From Pseudoalteromonas sp. T1lg75 (lineage in GTDB: Bacteria; Pseudomonadota; Gammaproteobacteria; Enterobacterales; Alteromonadaceae), in the NCBI RefSeq assembly GCF_002964705.1, contig NZ_PQCD01000018.1, positions 9,538 through 73,537 on the forward strand: a stretch of DNA of 64,000 nt, given 5' to 3'. Under the pieces are notes generated by a model. The model was not told where the DNA came from. It made no database searches and saw only the letters and a list, made by a program, of their open reading frames with translations. Below are positions 48,857-58,045 of this stretch, piece by piece. Position numbers and translations under genes: made by a program. Numbering within the stretch: the stretch's first letter is position 1; every line of letters begins with the position of its first letter.

Positions 48857-48893
48857 TTGATTTTGCCTCAAAAAACCGTAAACTTAGCGCCCC
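48857..48893 (+). promoter_or_regulatory. dusB-fis promoter with GC-rich discriminator
   Basis: TTGATT (48857-48862) and TAAACT (48879-48884) are 16 bp apart in AT-rich DNA. They are followed by GCGCCCC, a discriminator of the kind that makes fis promoters growth-rate and ppGpp responsive. Confidence 0.5.
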
Positions 48894-48918
48894 TTGAAAC
48901 GAGGTAAATTGTAACGCT

Positions 48919-49884
48919 GTGCAAATTGGTCCTTACCAGTTAGAAAACAATTTGATGGTTGCACCGATGGCGGGGATCACCGATCGCCCCTTTCGGCAAT
49001 TGTGTCGTCGCTTAGGCGCGGGACTGGCCGTATCAGAAATGTTGTCTTCCAATCCCAAGGTGTGGCAAACCGCCAAATCCATGGGGCGTATGGATCATAG
49101 CGGCGAATCGGGTATTCGCTCCGTGCAAATTGCGGGGGCTGACCCAGAGCTGATGGCGCAAGCGGCGCAGTTTAACGTTTCCAATGGCGCGCAGATCATA
49201 GATATCAATATGGGCTGCCCTGCCAAAAAAGTGAATAAAAAGCTCGCAGGCTCTGCCCTGTTGCAGTACCCCGACCTAGTCGAAGCCATAGTGAAAGCTG
49301 TGGTGGAAGCGGTAGATGTGCCCGTCACATTAAAAATCCGTACCGGCTGGGATGTGGACAACCGCAACGGCGTCGAGATTGCAGCCATAGCTGAACACAA
49401 TGGTATTCAGTCATTAGCCGTACATGGTCGCACCCGCGCCTGTATGTACAAAGGCAATGCCGAATACGACACGATCAAAGCGATCAAGGGTTCAGTGTCA
49501 ATTCCTGTGGTTGCTAACGGTGATATCAGTTCACCGCAAAAAGCGAAGCAGGTATTAGAGTATACGGGCGCAGATGCCATCATGATTGGACGAGCCGCTC
49601 AAGGTCGCCCCTGGATTTTCCGGGAAATTGACCATTACTTAAAAACCGGAGAAATACTCCCGCCCCCGGCTATTACCGAGGTGCGCAGTATTCTGATGGA
49701 GCATTTAGTTAATCTCCATCAATTCTACGGTGAGGCCATGGGGCCGCGGATTGCTCGAAAGCATGTTGGATGGTATTTGCAAGCCCACGACGAAGACCGT
49801 CAGTTTAGGCGAGTATTTAATGCGCTAGAAACACCTGAGACTCAGGTGGATGCACTGAATGAATACTTTGAAACTTATTGCTAA
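48919..49884 (+). CDS. dusB: tRNA-dihydrouridine synthase B
   Basis: FMN enzyme that reduces uridine in the tRNA D-loop. The 321-residue protein has [12 protein letters not shown], the catalytic cysteine in [11 protein letters not shown] and [11 protein letters not shown]. The start is GTG at 48919 (M-Q-I-G-P-Y-Q-L), which matches the family N-terminus although the ribosome-binding site is distant. It is the upstream partner of fis in the conserved dusB-fis operon. Confidence 0.95.
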   Translation: MQIGPYQLENNLMVAPMAGITDRPFRQLCRRLGAGLAVSEMLSSNPKVWQTAKSMGRMDHSGESGIRSVQIAGADPELMAQAAQFNVSNGAQIIDINMGCPAKKVNKKLAGSALLQYPDLVEAIVKAVVEAVDVPVTLKIRTGWDVDNRNGVEIAAIAEHNGIQSLAVHGRTRACMYKGNAEYDTIKAIKGSVSIPVVANGDISSPQKAKQVLEYTGADAIMIGRAAQGRPWIFREIDHYLKTGEILPPPAITEVRSILMEHLVNLHQFYGEAMGPRIARKHVGWYLQAHDEDRQFRRVFNALETPETQVDALNEYFETYC

Positions 49885-49910
49885 TCCAGAAAGAAAGAGA
49901 CAATACAACG

Positions 49911-50201
49911 ATGTTTGAACAAAATGTGACTTCTCCTTTTATTACTAACGCTCACGTTCAGTCACAAGAGAAACCACAGCCTCTTCGCGACGCTGTTAAA
50001 AAAGCTGTTCACCACTATCTTAAGCAGCTTAACGGCCAGGACGTACAAGACGTTTATGAACTTGTTCTTTCTGAGCTTGAAGCGCCACTTCTAGAAGAAG
50101 TAATGACCTATACGCGCGGTAACCAAACCCGTGCCGCCATCTTACTGGGTATCAACCGTGGTACTTTACGTAAGAAGCTGAAAAAGTACGGCATGAACTA
50201 A
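49911..50201 (+). CDS. fis: DNA-binding protein Fis
   Basis: Small nucleoid protein that bends DNA and activates rRNA and tRNA promoters in fast growth. The 96-residue protein begins M-F-E-Q-N-V-T-S and ends in the helix-turn-helix [19 protein letters not shown]. The ATG at 49911 is chosen because it fits the family length; the longer frame overlaps dusB. A strong terminator follows. Confidence 0.97.
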   Translation: MFEQNVTSPFITNAHVQSQEKPQPLRDAVKKAVHHYLKQLNGQDVQDVYELVLSELEAPLLEEVMTYTRGNQTRAAILLGINRGTLRKKLKKYGMN

Positions 50202-50227
50202 TTTATTCGCAGCTTTGAGCTGCACTG

Positions 50228-50251
50228 AAAAGCACCCTAGGGTGCTTTTTT
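50228..50251 (+). terminator. fis terminator
   Basis: AAAAGCACC pairs with GGTGCTTTT around a CTAG loop and is followed by T residues, 27 bp after the fis stop. Confidence 0.88.
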
Positions 50252-50409
50252 ATTTTCGCCCATACGCGAAAGCGACCGATGCGTCGGTCACGGTGTTATA
50301 CAAAAACACCATCATTGTTTAAAATAGGGTTCTAAATAACCCCTTGCCTAACCCCAAGGCGAACGCCTTTGGCAAGATTATCTACTCAACTGAGGTAACA
50401 AAAACTACC

Positions 50410-51996
50410 ATGGATACACATCGTCCAATTCGTCGCGCGCTCCTGAGCGTATCTGATAAAACGGGTATCGTTGACTTCGCTCGTGAGCTAGCCGCTCAAG
50501 GCGTCGAAATTCTTTCTACCGGTGGCACCTGCAAGCTACTTGCAGACAACGGCATCAAGGTAACTGAAGTATCTGATCACACCGGTCACCCTGAGATCAT
50601 GGATGGCCGCGTTAAAACATTGCATCCAAAAATTCACGGCGGCATCCTAGCCCGTCGCGGTCAAGACGAAGGCGTCATGAGCGATCACAACATAGATGCA
50701 ATCGACATGGTAGTTGTAAACCTATACCCATTCGCACAAACAGTAGCAAAAGAAGACTGCTCGCTTGAAGACGCGATTGAGAACATCGATATCGGCGGCC
50801 CAACCATGGTTCGCGCCGCAGCGAAGAACCACAAAGACGTGACCATTATCGTTAATGCCGCCGACTACGGCCGCGTTATCGACGAAATGAAGGCGAACGA
50901 AGGTTCTACCTCACACGCAACGCGTTTTGACCTGGCCATTGCCGCATTTGAGCACACGGCTCAGTACGACGGCATGATCGCCAACTACTTCGGTAAAATG
51001 GTGCCTGACTACACCGAAGAAGCTGTGGCAGACACAAAGTTCCCGCGCACCATCAACATGCAGTTCACCAAGAAGCAAGACATGCGCTACGGTGAGAACT
51101 CACACCAGGATGCAGCCTTCTATGTTGAAAACGACATTGAAGAAGCCTCGGTTGCCACGGCCAAGCAAATCCAAGGTAAGGCGCTTTCTTACAACAACAT
51201 CGCCGATACCGACGCAGCCCTTGAGTGCGTAAAAGAATTCGATGCGCCGGCCTGTGTGATCGTGAAGCACGCTAACCCATGTGGTGTGTCTGTGGGTGAA
51301 AACATCCTTGAAGCCTACGACCGTGCCTTTAAAACCGACCCGACGTCGGCATTTGGCGGCATCATCGCCTTCAACCGCGAGCTGGATGCGGATACCGCAG
51401 AAGCCATCATCGCCCGTCAGTTCGTAGAAGTGATCATCGCCCCAAGCATCAGCGAAGAAGCGGCGCAAATCGTCTCTGCTAAACAAAACGTGCGTCTACT
51501 TGAGTGTGGTCAATGGCAAGCGCAAACCACCGGTGTTGATATCAAGCGCGTAAACGGCGGTATCCTGGTACAAGACCGTGACCAGGGCATGGTAAGCATG
51601 GGCGACCTTAAGGTAGTGTCTAAGCGTCAACCGACCGAGCAAGAGCTAAAAGATCTTATGTTCTGCTGGAAAGTAGCCAAATTTGTTAAATCAAACGCCA
51701 TCGTATACGCCAAAGACGGCATGACTATCGGTGTGGGCGCCGGCCAGATGAGCCGCGTATACTCGGCGAAAATCGCCGGTATTAAAGCAGCCGATGAGAA
51801 CCTTGAGGTTAAAGGTTCGGTTATGGCTTCTGATGCCTTCTTCCCATTCCGTGACGGTATCGATGCTGCGGCCGAAGCTGGCATTACTGCGGTGATCCAG
51901 CCGGGTGGTTCAATGCGTGATGAAGAAGTGATTGCCGCCGCCGATGAGGCTGGCATGGCAATGGTCTTCACCGGCATGCGCCACTTCCGCCACTAA
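50410..51996 (+). CDS. purH: Bifunctional AICAR formyltransferase / IMP cyclohydrolase
   Basis: Last two steps of purine synthesis to IMP. The 528-residue protein has an N-terminal MGS-like cyclohydrolase domain (about 1-195; [11 protein letters not shown]) and a C-terminal formyltransferase domain with K-H-A-N-P-C-G-V. The ATG at 50410 fits the family N-terminus. The leader has a small GC-rich hairpin at 50354-50372. A terminator after the gene separates it from the downstream genes. Confidence 0.96.
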   Translation: MDTHRPIRRALLSVSDKTGIVDFARELAAQGVEILSTGGTCKLLADNGIKVTEVSDHTGHPEIMDGRVKTLHPKIHGGILARRGQDEGVMSDHNIDAIDMVVVNLYPFAQTVAKEDCSLEDAIENIDIGGPTMVRAAAKNHKDVTIIVNAADYGRVIDEMKANEGSTSHATRFDLAIAAFEHTAQYDGMIANYFGKMVPDYTEEAVADTKFPRTINMQFTKKQDMRYGENSHQDAAFYVENDIEEASVATAKQIQGKALSYNNIADTDAALECVKEFDAPACVIVKHANPCGVSVGENILEAYDRAFKTDPTSAFGGIIAFNRELDADTAEAIIARQFVEVIIAPSISEEAAQIVSAKQNVRLLECGQWQAQTTGVDIKRVNGGILVQDRDQGMVSMGDLKVVSKRQPTEQELKDLMFCWKVAKFVKSNAIVYAKDGMTIGVGAGQMSRVYSAKIAGIKAADENLEVKGSVMASDAFFPFRDGIDAAAEAGITAVIQPGGSMRDEEVIAAADEAGMAMVFTGMRHFRH

Positions 51997-52005
51997 GAAA
52001 CTCAC

Positions 52006-52037
52006 CGCCAGGGCCATTTAGGCTCTGGCGTGTTTTC
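52006..52037 (+). terminator. purH terminator
   Basis: CGCCAGGGCC (52006-52015) pairs with GGCTCTGGCG (52021-52030) with one G-U pair and a 5-nt loop. It is followed by TGTTTT. Confidence 0.75.
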
Positions 52038-52102
52038 GTAGACTATTCAAATCAATCTGCTATTTTGTGTTAACACATAATAAATATCACAAGGATTCGA
52101 TT

Positions 52103-52924
52103 ATGAAATTTGGCTTTAAAACCGCGCTAACCGCGGCCATCGCGCTTTCACTAAGCGCCTGCGTAAGCACCAGCACCAGTGAACAACTGACTGAAGCCAG
52201 CCAAGGCGAGCTAAGAAGTGCACAAGCACAAGCCAGAGATCAATATCGTCACCCGGTAGAAACTCTGACCTTTTTCGGTATCGAGCCGAATATGACAGTG
52301 GTTGAAGTCTCTCCAGGCGGTGGTTGGTACACGGATATTCTCGCTCCTTTACTTAAAGACGAAGGCACCTTGTATGCCGCCCACTTCCCGGCCGACTCGG
52401 ACGTGAAGTATTACCAGCGCTCATTGGCTGGCTTTAAGGAAAAGATGGCCAATACTCGTGCCTATTCCGACATCCGACTCACCGAGTTCTACCCCGGCAC
52501 CCACCATAATATCGCCCCGGAAGGCAGTGCCGATATGGTGCTGACATTCCGTAATCTGCATAACTGGTATATGAATGCCGACGAGCAAGGGGTAAAGGAT
52601 GCCATGCGCGCCTTTTATACCGCCCTTAAACCAGGAGGTGTGCTAGGTATCGTGGATCACCGTTTACCGGAAACACGCGATAGCGGTAAGGCCAAGCGTT
52701 CGGGTTATGTTAAAGAGAGCTGGGTGATTGCGCTGGCACAAGAAGCTGGATTTGAACTGGTTGCGAAAAGTGAAATCAATGCCAATCCGAAAGACTTCGC
52801 CAACCATCCAAAAGGCGTGTGGACATTGCCACCAAGCCTGAGTCTGGGTGAAGAAGATCGCGCTAAATACGAAGCGATCGGCGAAAGTGACCGGATGACG
52901 CTGAAATTCATCAAACCCCTATAG
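52103..52924 (+). CDS. Predicted lipoprotein with class I SAM-methyltransferase fold
   Basis: A 273-residue protein whose N-terminus is a lipoprotein signal: M-K-F-G-F-K-T-A-L, a hydrophobic core and the lipobox L-S-A-C near residue 20. The rest resembles predicted methyltransferases of the COG4798 kind: V-V-E-V-S-P-G-G-G-W-Y-T-D-I-L as the cofactor loop, F-R-N-L-H-N-W-Y, and L-K-P-G-G-V-L-G-I-V-D-H-R. AAGGA precedes the ATG. It lies between purH and purD, 12 bp before purD. How a cofactor-dependent enzyme would work outside the cytoplasm is unclear; the substrate is unknown. Confidence 0.8.
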   Translation: MKFGFKTALTAAIALSLSACVSTSTSEQLTEASQGELRSAQAQARDQYRHPVETLTFFGIEPNMTVVEVSPGGGWYTDILAPLLKDEGTLYAAHFPADSDVKYYQRSLAGFKEKMANTRAYSDIRLTEFYPGTHHNIAPEGSADMVLTFRNLHNWYMNADEQGVKDAMRAFYTALKPGGVLGIVDHRLPETRDSGKAKRSGYVKESWVIALAQEAGFELVAKSEINANPKDFANHPKGVWTLPPSLSLGEEDRAKYEAIGESDRMTLKFIKPL

Positions 52925-52936
52925 GATTTATAAGCC

Positions 52937-54220
52937 ATGAATGTACTAGTCATTGGCAGTGGCGGCCGCGAACACGCACTTGCGTTTAAGGCCGCTCAAT
53001 CAAACAAAGTAGAAAAAGTATTTGTTGCTCCGGGTAACGCCGGCACCGCACTTGAGCCAAAGTTAGAAAACGTGGCCATTGGTGTTGAAGACATTGATGC
53101 ACTTATCACGTTTGCGAAAGAAAATAACGTTGAACTGACTATTGTTGGCCCTGAAGCACCGCTGGTTATCGGTGTTGTTGATGCCTTCCGAGAGCAAGGC
53201 CTGGCAATATTCGGCCCAACGCAAGGGGCAGCGCAACTTGAGGGCTCGAAGTCATTTACTAAGGACTTCTTGGCACGTCACAATATCCCCACTGCGTTTT
53301 ACAAAACCTTCGAGCAAATCGAGCCTGCACTTGAGTACATCAAAGAGCAAGGCGCTCCTATCGTTGTTAAGGCCGATGGCTTGGCGGCAGGTAAAGGCGT
53401 AATTGTGGCCATGACCGAAGCGGAAGCGGAAGAAGCGGTACGCGACATGCTAGCGGGTAATGCCTTTGGTGAAGCCGGTAGCCGCGTGGTTATCGAAGAG
53501 TTCCTTGAGGGTGAAGAAGCCTCTTTCATCGTTATGGTCGATGGTAAGAATGTATTGCCATTTGCAACCAGTCAGGACCATAAGCGCGCTTACAACGGCG
53601 ACCAGGGTCCTAATACAGGTGGCATGGGTGCCTACTCTCCAGCGCCGGTAGTGACAGCTGAAATTCATGATCGCATCATGAATGAAGTGATCAACCCGAC
53701 CGTTGCAGGCATGGCTGCGGAAGGTCACCCTTACACAGGTTTCCTATACGCCGGTCTTATGATTGCTGCAGACGGCACGCCTAAGGTAATTGAGTACAAC
53801 TGCCGCTTTGGCGACCCAGAAACTCAGCCTATTATGCTGCGTCTACAGTCGGACTTGGTTGAGCTAATCGAAACCGCAAACCGTGAAGAGCTGGATAAGA
53901 CCGACATCCAGTTCGACCCGCGCGCCGCAGTTGGCGTGGTACTGGCAGCCAAAGGCTACCCAGGTTCATACCCTAAAGGCGATGCCATCTCGGGCCTGCT
54001 TGTTGAATACCCGGAAGGTGAGAAAGTCTTCCACGCAGGTACCAAGCAAGACGGTGACAAGGTAGTAACCGCCGGTGGCCGCGTACTCTGTGCCACCGCA
54101 CTAGGTGAAACGGTTACCGCAGCACAACAGCGTGCCTACGAACTGGTTAAAGCCATCGATTGGGACGGCGTTGAATACCGCACCGATATCGCTTATCGCG
54201 CCATTGCCCGCGAAAGCTAA
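52937..54220 (+). CDS. purD: Phosphoribosylamine-glycine ligase
   Basis: Second step of purine synthesis (GAR synthetase). The 427-residue ATP-grasp protein begins M-N-V-L-V-I-G-S-G-G-R-E-H-A-L and has V-K-A-D-G-L-A-A-G-K-G-V and N-C-R-F-G-D-P-E-T-Q. It is 12 bp after the lipoprotein methyltransferase gene and probably co-transcribed with it. A strong terminator follows. Confidence 0.97.
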   Translation: MNVLVIGSGGREHALAFKAAQSNKVEKVFVAPGNAGTALEPKLENVAIGVEDIDALITFAKENNVELTIVGPEAPLVIGVVDAFREQGLAIFGPTQGAAQLEGSKSFTKDFLARHNIPTAFYKTFEQIEPALEYIKEQGAPIVVKADGLAAGKGVIVAMTEAEAEEAVRDMLAGNAFGEAGSRVVIEEFLEGEEASFIVMVDGKNVLPFATSQDHKRAYNGDQGPNTGGMGAYSPAPVVTAEIHDRIMNEVINPTVAGMAAEGHPYTGFLYAGLMIAADGTPKVIEYNCRFGDPETQPIMLRLQSDLVELIETANREELDKTDIQFDPRAAVGVVLAAKGYPGSYPKGDAISGLLVEYPEGEKVFHAGTKQDGDKVVTAGGRVLCATALGETVTAAQQRAYELVKAIDWDGVEYRTDIAYRAIARES

Positions 54221-54241
54221 TCTGGCCGCCAAGGCCTATTG

Positions 54242-54271
54242 AAAAAGCGAAGCTCCGGCTTCGCTTTTTTA
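54242..54271 (+). terminator. purD terminator
   Basis: AAAAGCGAAGC pairs with GCTTCGCTTTT around a TCCG tetraloop and is followed by T residues, about 20 bp after the purD stop. Confidence 0.9.
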
Positions 54272-54375
54272 TTGTCTGAAGTTTATTCGCCCAATCGCTG
54301 CAATCCCAGCTAGCCGAAGACAGTGCCGCGGTGGTCTGATACCATAAGCCCATACTTTTGCCATTGGGACGCAAT

Positions 54376-55206
54376 ATGCAAGGCACACTAAAGAAAATGA
54401 AAACCCAGCTCGGTGATGAGCAGAACCCGGCGGTGCAATACCAGCTTCCCGTTGGCGACGAACTGTTACCACTGAACGACTTGATAGGCAAAACCCTGAC
54501 CTTAACCTACAGCGGTAATATTTTCTGTTCCAGCTGCGGTAAAAAAACCAAAAAGAGCTACTCTCAGGGCCATTGTTTTGTCTGTATGCGCAAGCTTGCC
54601 AGCTGCGATATGTGCATTATGAAACCGGAAACCTGCCACTATGATCAAGGCACCTGCCGCGAGCCGCAATGGGGCGAAGAAAACTGCATGATCCCCCACT
54701 ATGTGTATCTGGCGAACACCTCAGGGCTCAAGGTAGGCATCACCCGTCACACCCAGATCCCGACCCGCTGGATAGACCAGGGTGCCACGGCAGCCTTGCC
54801 TATTATCAGGGTGCAAACACGTCTGCAATCCGGTTTAGTGGAAGTCGCCCTGGCGGAGTTTATTGCCGATAAAACCAATTGGCGCAATATGCTTAAGGGC
54901 ACTCAGGTTGATGTTGATCTACTCGCCGCGCGGAACGAACTCTTGCCGCAGATCCAGGCCAAACTGGATGAACTGGCCGAGCTGTTCGGTGCCACCGCGG
55001 TGGAAGTGCTGGATGAAAAGGTTGTCGAGATCACCTATCCGGTGGAAACCTACCCAAGCAAGATCAGCTCCTTTAATTTCGATAAAGAGCCAAAGGTAAG
55101 CGGCGTGCTCCTGGGAATTAAGGGCCAATACCTGATCTTTGATACCGGCGTTATCAACATTCGTAAATTTGGGGCGTACGAGGTTGAGGTAGACTATAGC
55201 GCTTAG
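54376..55206 (+). CDS. DUF2797-like zinc-binding protein
   Basis: A 276-residue soluble protein. A cysteine-rich part (about residues 45-95) has C-S-S-C, C-F-V-C, C-D-M-C and further single cysteines, enough for two zinc sites. It is followed by Y-V-Y-L-A-N-T-S-G-L-K-V-G-I-T-R and later R-W-I-D-Q-G-A-T-A-A, which resembles the start of a GIY-YIG nuclease-like fold. I believe it is the DUF2797 family, by recall. Nucleic-acid binding is a guess. Its last 53 bp overlap the 3' end of the convergent EAL gene. Confidence 0.75.
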   Translation: MQGTLKKMKTQLGDEQNPAVQYQLPVGDELLPLNDLIGKTLTLTYSGNIFCSSCGKKTKKSYSQGHCFVCMRKLASCDMCIMKPETCHYDQGTCREPQWGEENCMIPHYVYLANTSGLKVGITRHTQIPTRWIDQGATAALPIIRVQTRLQSGLVEVALAEFIADKTNWRNMLKGTQVDVDLLAARNELLPQIQAKLDELAELFGATAVEVLDEKVVEITYPVETYPSKISSFNFDKEPKVSGVLLGIKGQYLIFDTGVINIRKFGAYEVEVDYSA

Positions 55207-55969
55207 CAAACTCCTCGCTACTGCAAGGCTTACCCAGTAAAAAGCCTTGCAGATAGTCACAATGCAATCGCTGTAAGAACTGGTGCTGACAAGGCTTTTC
55301 CACCCCTTCGGCCACCAGGGTTAGATTCAAGTTCTTGGCCATGGCCACTATAGCGCTAACGATTTCGCTGTTACCATATTCATCCGGCACCTTGGCGACA
55401 AAACTGGAGTCGATTTTCAACTTGTCGATGGGCAGCTTGGTTAAATAGCTCAACGCCGAATAACCGGTGCCAAAATCATCCAGGGCAATTTTTACGCCCA
55501 ATAACTTCAGCTCCAACAGCACCTGTTTGGCTCGAGAAAACGACTGAATAAAGCTGCTTTCGGTGATCTCCAGCTCCAACTGGCTGGCATCGATTTGGTA
55601 ACGGTCAATGGCCTCGCGCAAGGCTTTTACCAGGCCATCCTGACAAAAGTGCGCCGCCGAGATATTAATGGCCAGCCGCCCTTGCCAGCGCTTGTCTTGC
55701 TGCCACTGCGCCAGCAAGGCACAACTGCGATTGATCACCCAGCGGTCAATATGGGTAATTAACCCCAACTCCTCCGCCAAGGGAATAAACTGACTGGGAG
55801 AGATCATCCCCAATTGCGGGTCTTGCCAGCGGATAAGTGCTTCGGCACCGGCCAAATCCCCACCCTCGGCACGAAATATCGGCTGTAAATGCAGGGCAAA
55901 TTCATTGTGCTCCAGCGCCTGTTTAATACGACTGGTCATGGTCAGACGCTCTAACGAGCGCGCATTCAT
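55154..55969 (-). CDS. EAL-domain c-di-GMP phosphodiesterase, probably the detached C-terminus of the upstream gene
   Basis: A 271-residue protein that is almost only an EAL domain. Active-site motifs are present: E-A-L-I-R-W, I-N-I-S-A-A-H-F, E-I-T-E-S, D-D-F-G-T-G-Y-S and V-A-E-G-V-E, so it should hydrolyse c-di-GMP. The start overlaps the GGDEF gene stop as ATGA (55966-55969). Its N-terminus (M-N-A-R-S-L-E-R-L) is the linker normally found inside GGDEF-EAL fusions, so this may be a frameshifted half of one protein rather than a separate gene. Confidence 0.8.
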   Translation of the reverse strand: MNARSLERLTMTSRIKQALEHNEFALHLQPIFRAEGGDLAGAEALIRWQDPQLGMISPSQFIPLAEELGLITHIDRWVINRSCALLAQWQQDKRWQGRLAINISAAHFCQDGLVKALREAIDRYQIDASQLELEITESSFIQSFSRAKQVLLELKLLGVKIALDDFGTGYSALSYLTKLPIDKLKIDSSFVAKVPDEYGNSEIVSAIVAMAKNLNLTLVAEGVEKPCQHQFLQRLHCDYLQGFLLGKPCSSEEFAKRYSLPQPRTPQIYEC

Positions 55970-57681
55970 GGTGGCCTTATAAGCTGATAGGAGTTACGCC
56001 CCAGGTCTTTGCAGCGATACATGGCTACATCCGCATGCTTAAGCAGGGTTTCCATTGAACCACCATCATCCGGGTACAGGGAAATACCGATGGAGGTGGT
56101 AACCGTGATGCTCTTTTGCGCCAATGAAAAGCTGGCATTAAATTGCGCCAGCACCGTCTCGGCGCAGCGGATCACCTCATCAAGGCTGTCTACCTCATTC
56201 AGCAACAGGGTAAATTCATCACCGCCCAAGCGCGCCAGGGTATCACCGCTGCGCACACAGTGCTGCAAACGCTGCGCCACCTGTTTTAGCAGCTCATCGC
56301 CTATGCTGTGCCCGAGGCTGTCGTTGACGCCCTTAAAATGATCCAGGTCGATAAACATCACGGCCAAACGTTGCTGTTGACGCTGACTATGGGCCAGGGC
56401 CACGCTCAAACGGTCTTTAAACAAGCGGCGATTGGGCAGCCCGGTTAAGTCGTCAAAATAAGCAAGCTTAGCAATCTTACGCTCCGCCGCCTTGCGCTCG
56501 GTAATATCGGTGAAGATGCCAGCATACACCAGGTTTTCATCGTCCTGCTCCTGAATGGCGATAATGGTCAACCATTCCACATAGGTATCACCATCCTTGC
56601 GACGGTTATGTATCTCACCCTGCCAGACGCCATCACGGGCCAGGGTCTGCCACATACTGTGATAAAAGGCTTCATCATGGTGCCCCGAGCTCAGCAGCTT
56701 GGGGGTTTTACCCACCACCTCCTCGGCGCTATACCCGGTCAAGCGGCTAAAGGCCGGGTTCACCTGCAAGATCACTCCGCTATGATCGGTGATCATGATG
56801 CCATCCAAGGAAGCGGCAATGATTTTATTGGCCAGATAGAGATCCTTTTTTGACGCCTGCAACGCTGAGTCGCGCTCTGCCAGCACCGCCCTCAGCTCGG
56901 TTAAATAGGCCGACTCAATCTCTGTGTTAATATGCTTTAAGGTCAACACCCCCAGCTCGCAGCGACTGTGGCTGTCGACTACCACCAGATGGCGAATGCG
57001 GTGCTGATGCAGTTTATGATAGGCACACAGCAGGGTGTCTTTGGGGGTCACCGTCACCAGTTCGGTACTGGCATATTGCCAGCAAGGCTGTTGCTTATCG
57101 CGGCACAGCAGCATATCGAGCACATCGGCGGCGGTGATAATGCCTAACTCCCCCCGGTGCTTAACCAACACCGCATGGGTGTTGGATTTAGCCATTTGCT
57201 GGGCTACCTGGGTCAGGGTACTGTCCCCCTGCACACAAGGCACATGGCGGTCAAAGTGCGTGCCGATGATTTTCAAATGAAGGTAATGCTCAAGGCCCTG
57301 GCTGTCGACGATATTTCCCAGGGACAACAAGCCGCTCGGCTGCTCATTTGGGTCGACTACCAGCAAATGACGAATGCCAAGGTTAGCGCACTTTAACGCC
57401 GCATCACTGAGTTTGTCCTCGCTGTCGATGCAATGAACCGGTGTAGACATCAGCTCACTGATAGGCTGGCGGGTATAACCCTGGTTTTGGGACTGCATAC
57501 GCACACAATCGGACTCGGTCCAAATGCCCACCACCTTGTCGTGCTCACGCACGGCAATGGCGCTGACATTGTGTTGACGCATTAAGGCAACTACGGTTAA
57601 TACATCCTGTGTTGGCGTACAAAAATAAAGCGGTGAGGTTCGTGCGTCCTTGACCCTGTAATCCCTTGTACTGAGTTGCAT
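55966..57681 (-). CDS. CBS-PAS-GGDEF diguanylate cyclase
   Basis: A 571-residue signalling protein. Two pairs of CBS domains occupy about residues 1-260, with no membrane segment. A PAS domain follows (about 285-405; V-N-P-A-F-S-R-L-T-G-Y), then a GGDEF domain (about 410-565) with R-L-G-G-D-E-F and the inhibitory R-S-G-D five residues before it. The frame ends at R-P-P-stop in the linker where an EAL domain would normally follow, and that EAL domain is encoded next in another frame. CBS pairs suggest adenylate-type ligand sensing; the signal is unknown. Confidence 0.88.
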   Translation of the reverse strand: MQLSTRDYRVKDARTSPLYFCTPTQDVLTVVALMRQHNVSAIAVREHDKVVGIWTESDCVRMQSQNQGYTRQPISELMSTPVHCIDSEDKLSDAALKCANLGIRHLLVVDPNEQPSGLLSLGNIVDSQGLEHYLHLKIIGTHFDRHVPCVQGDSTLTQVAQQMAKSNTHAVLVKHRGELGIITAADVLDMLLCRDKQQPCWQYASTELVTVTPKDTLLCAYHKLHQHRIRHLVVVDSHSRCELGVLTLKHINTEIESAYLTELRAVLAERDSALQASKKDLYLANKIIAASLDGIMITDHSGVILQVNPAFSRLTGYSAEEVVGKTPKLLSSGHHDEAFYHSMWQTLARDGVWQGEIHNRRKDGDTYVEWLTIIAIQEQDDENLVYAGIFTDITERKAAERKIAKLAYFDDLTGLPNRRLFKDRLSVALAHSQRQQQRLAVMFIDLDHFKGVNDSLGHSIGDELLKQVAQRLQHCVRSGDTLARLGGDEFTLLLNEVDSLDEVIRCAETVLAQFNASFSLAQKSITVTTSIGISLYPDDGGSMETLLKHADVAMYRCKDLGRNSYQLIRPP

Positions 57682-57754
57682 TGTTTATCCTGCTGATTGT
57701 AACATCACGATACTAATGAATACGGCTCTTACAGAGCTTGACCTAGGACAAAAA

Positions 57755-58030
57755 ATGCCCAGTTTAGATTTCCCGGTGCTGGCCGTTGAATCAGACTTTA
57801 TTACCCTGTGCCAGAATGCCAAAGAGCTTAAGGCCGCGGATAACGGCCAGCTGCTGTTTGTCCTCGATAGCCGTCATCACTACTTTGATGCCAAGGGTCA
57901 GCCCATAGACAGTCAATGGCCACTGCTGTGTACCGCCCTGCAAGATTATTTAAGCGCCGAAGGGCATTGCTGCGTGGCCAAATTACAGCTTCAGGATGAG
58001 AGTCAGATCTGGCCTTTGCTCGACGACTAA
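57755..58030 (+). CDS. Small protein of unknown function
   Basis: A 91-residue acidic soluble protein beginning M-P-S-L-D-F-P-V-L-A-V-E. It includes L-L-F-V-L-D-S-R-H-H-Y-F-D and ends W-P-L-L-D-D. The ATG at 57755 has AGGA six bases upstream; a frame starting 39 bp earlier lacks a ribosome-binding site. It is divergent from the GGDEF gene and convergent with the deacetylase gene, 15 bp away. It may belong to the DUF4144 group, but that is uncertain. Confidence 0.55.
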   Translation: MPSLDFPVLAVESDFITLCQNAKELKAADNGQLLFVLDSRHHYFDAKGQPIDSQWPLLCTALQDYLSAEGHCCVAKLQLQDESQIWPLLDD

Positions 58031-58045
58031 ATAGGGGACGGGCTG

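Noticed and set aside
50343-50376. PurR operator or attenuator in the purH leader
   Set aside because: The GC-rich inverted repeat has only about 9 of 16 matches to a PurR site and no U run follows, so it is left as an unassigned hairpin.
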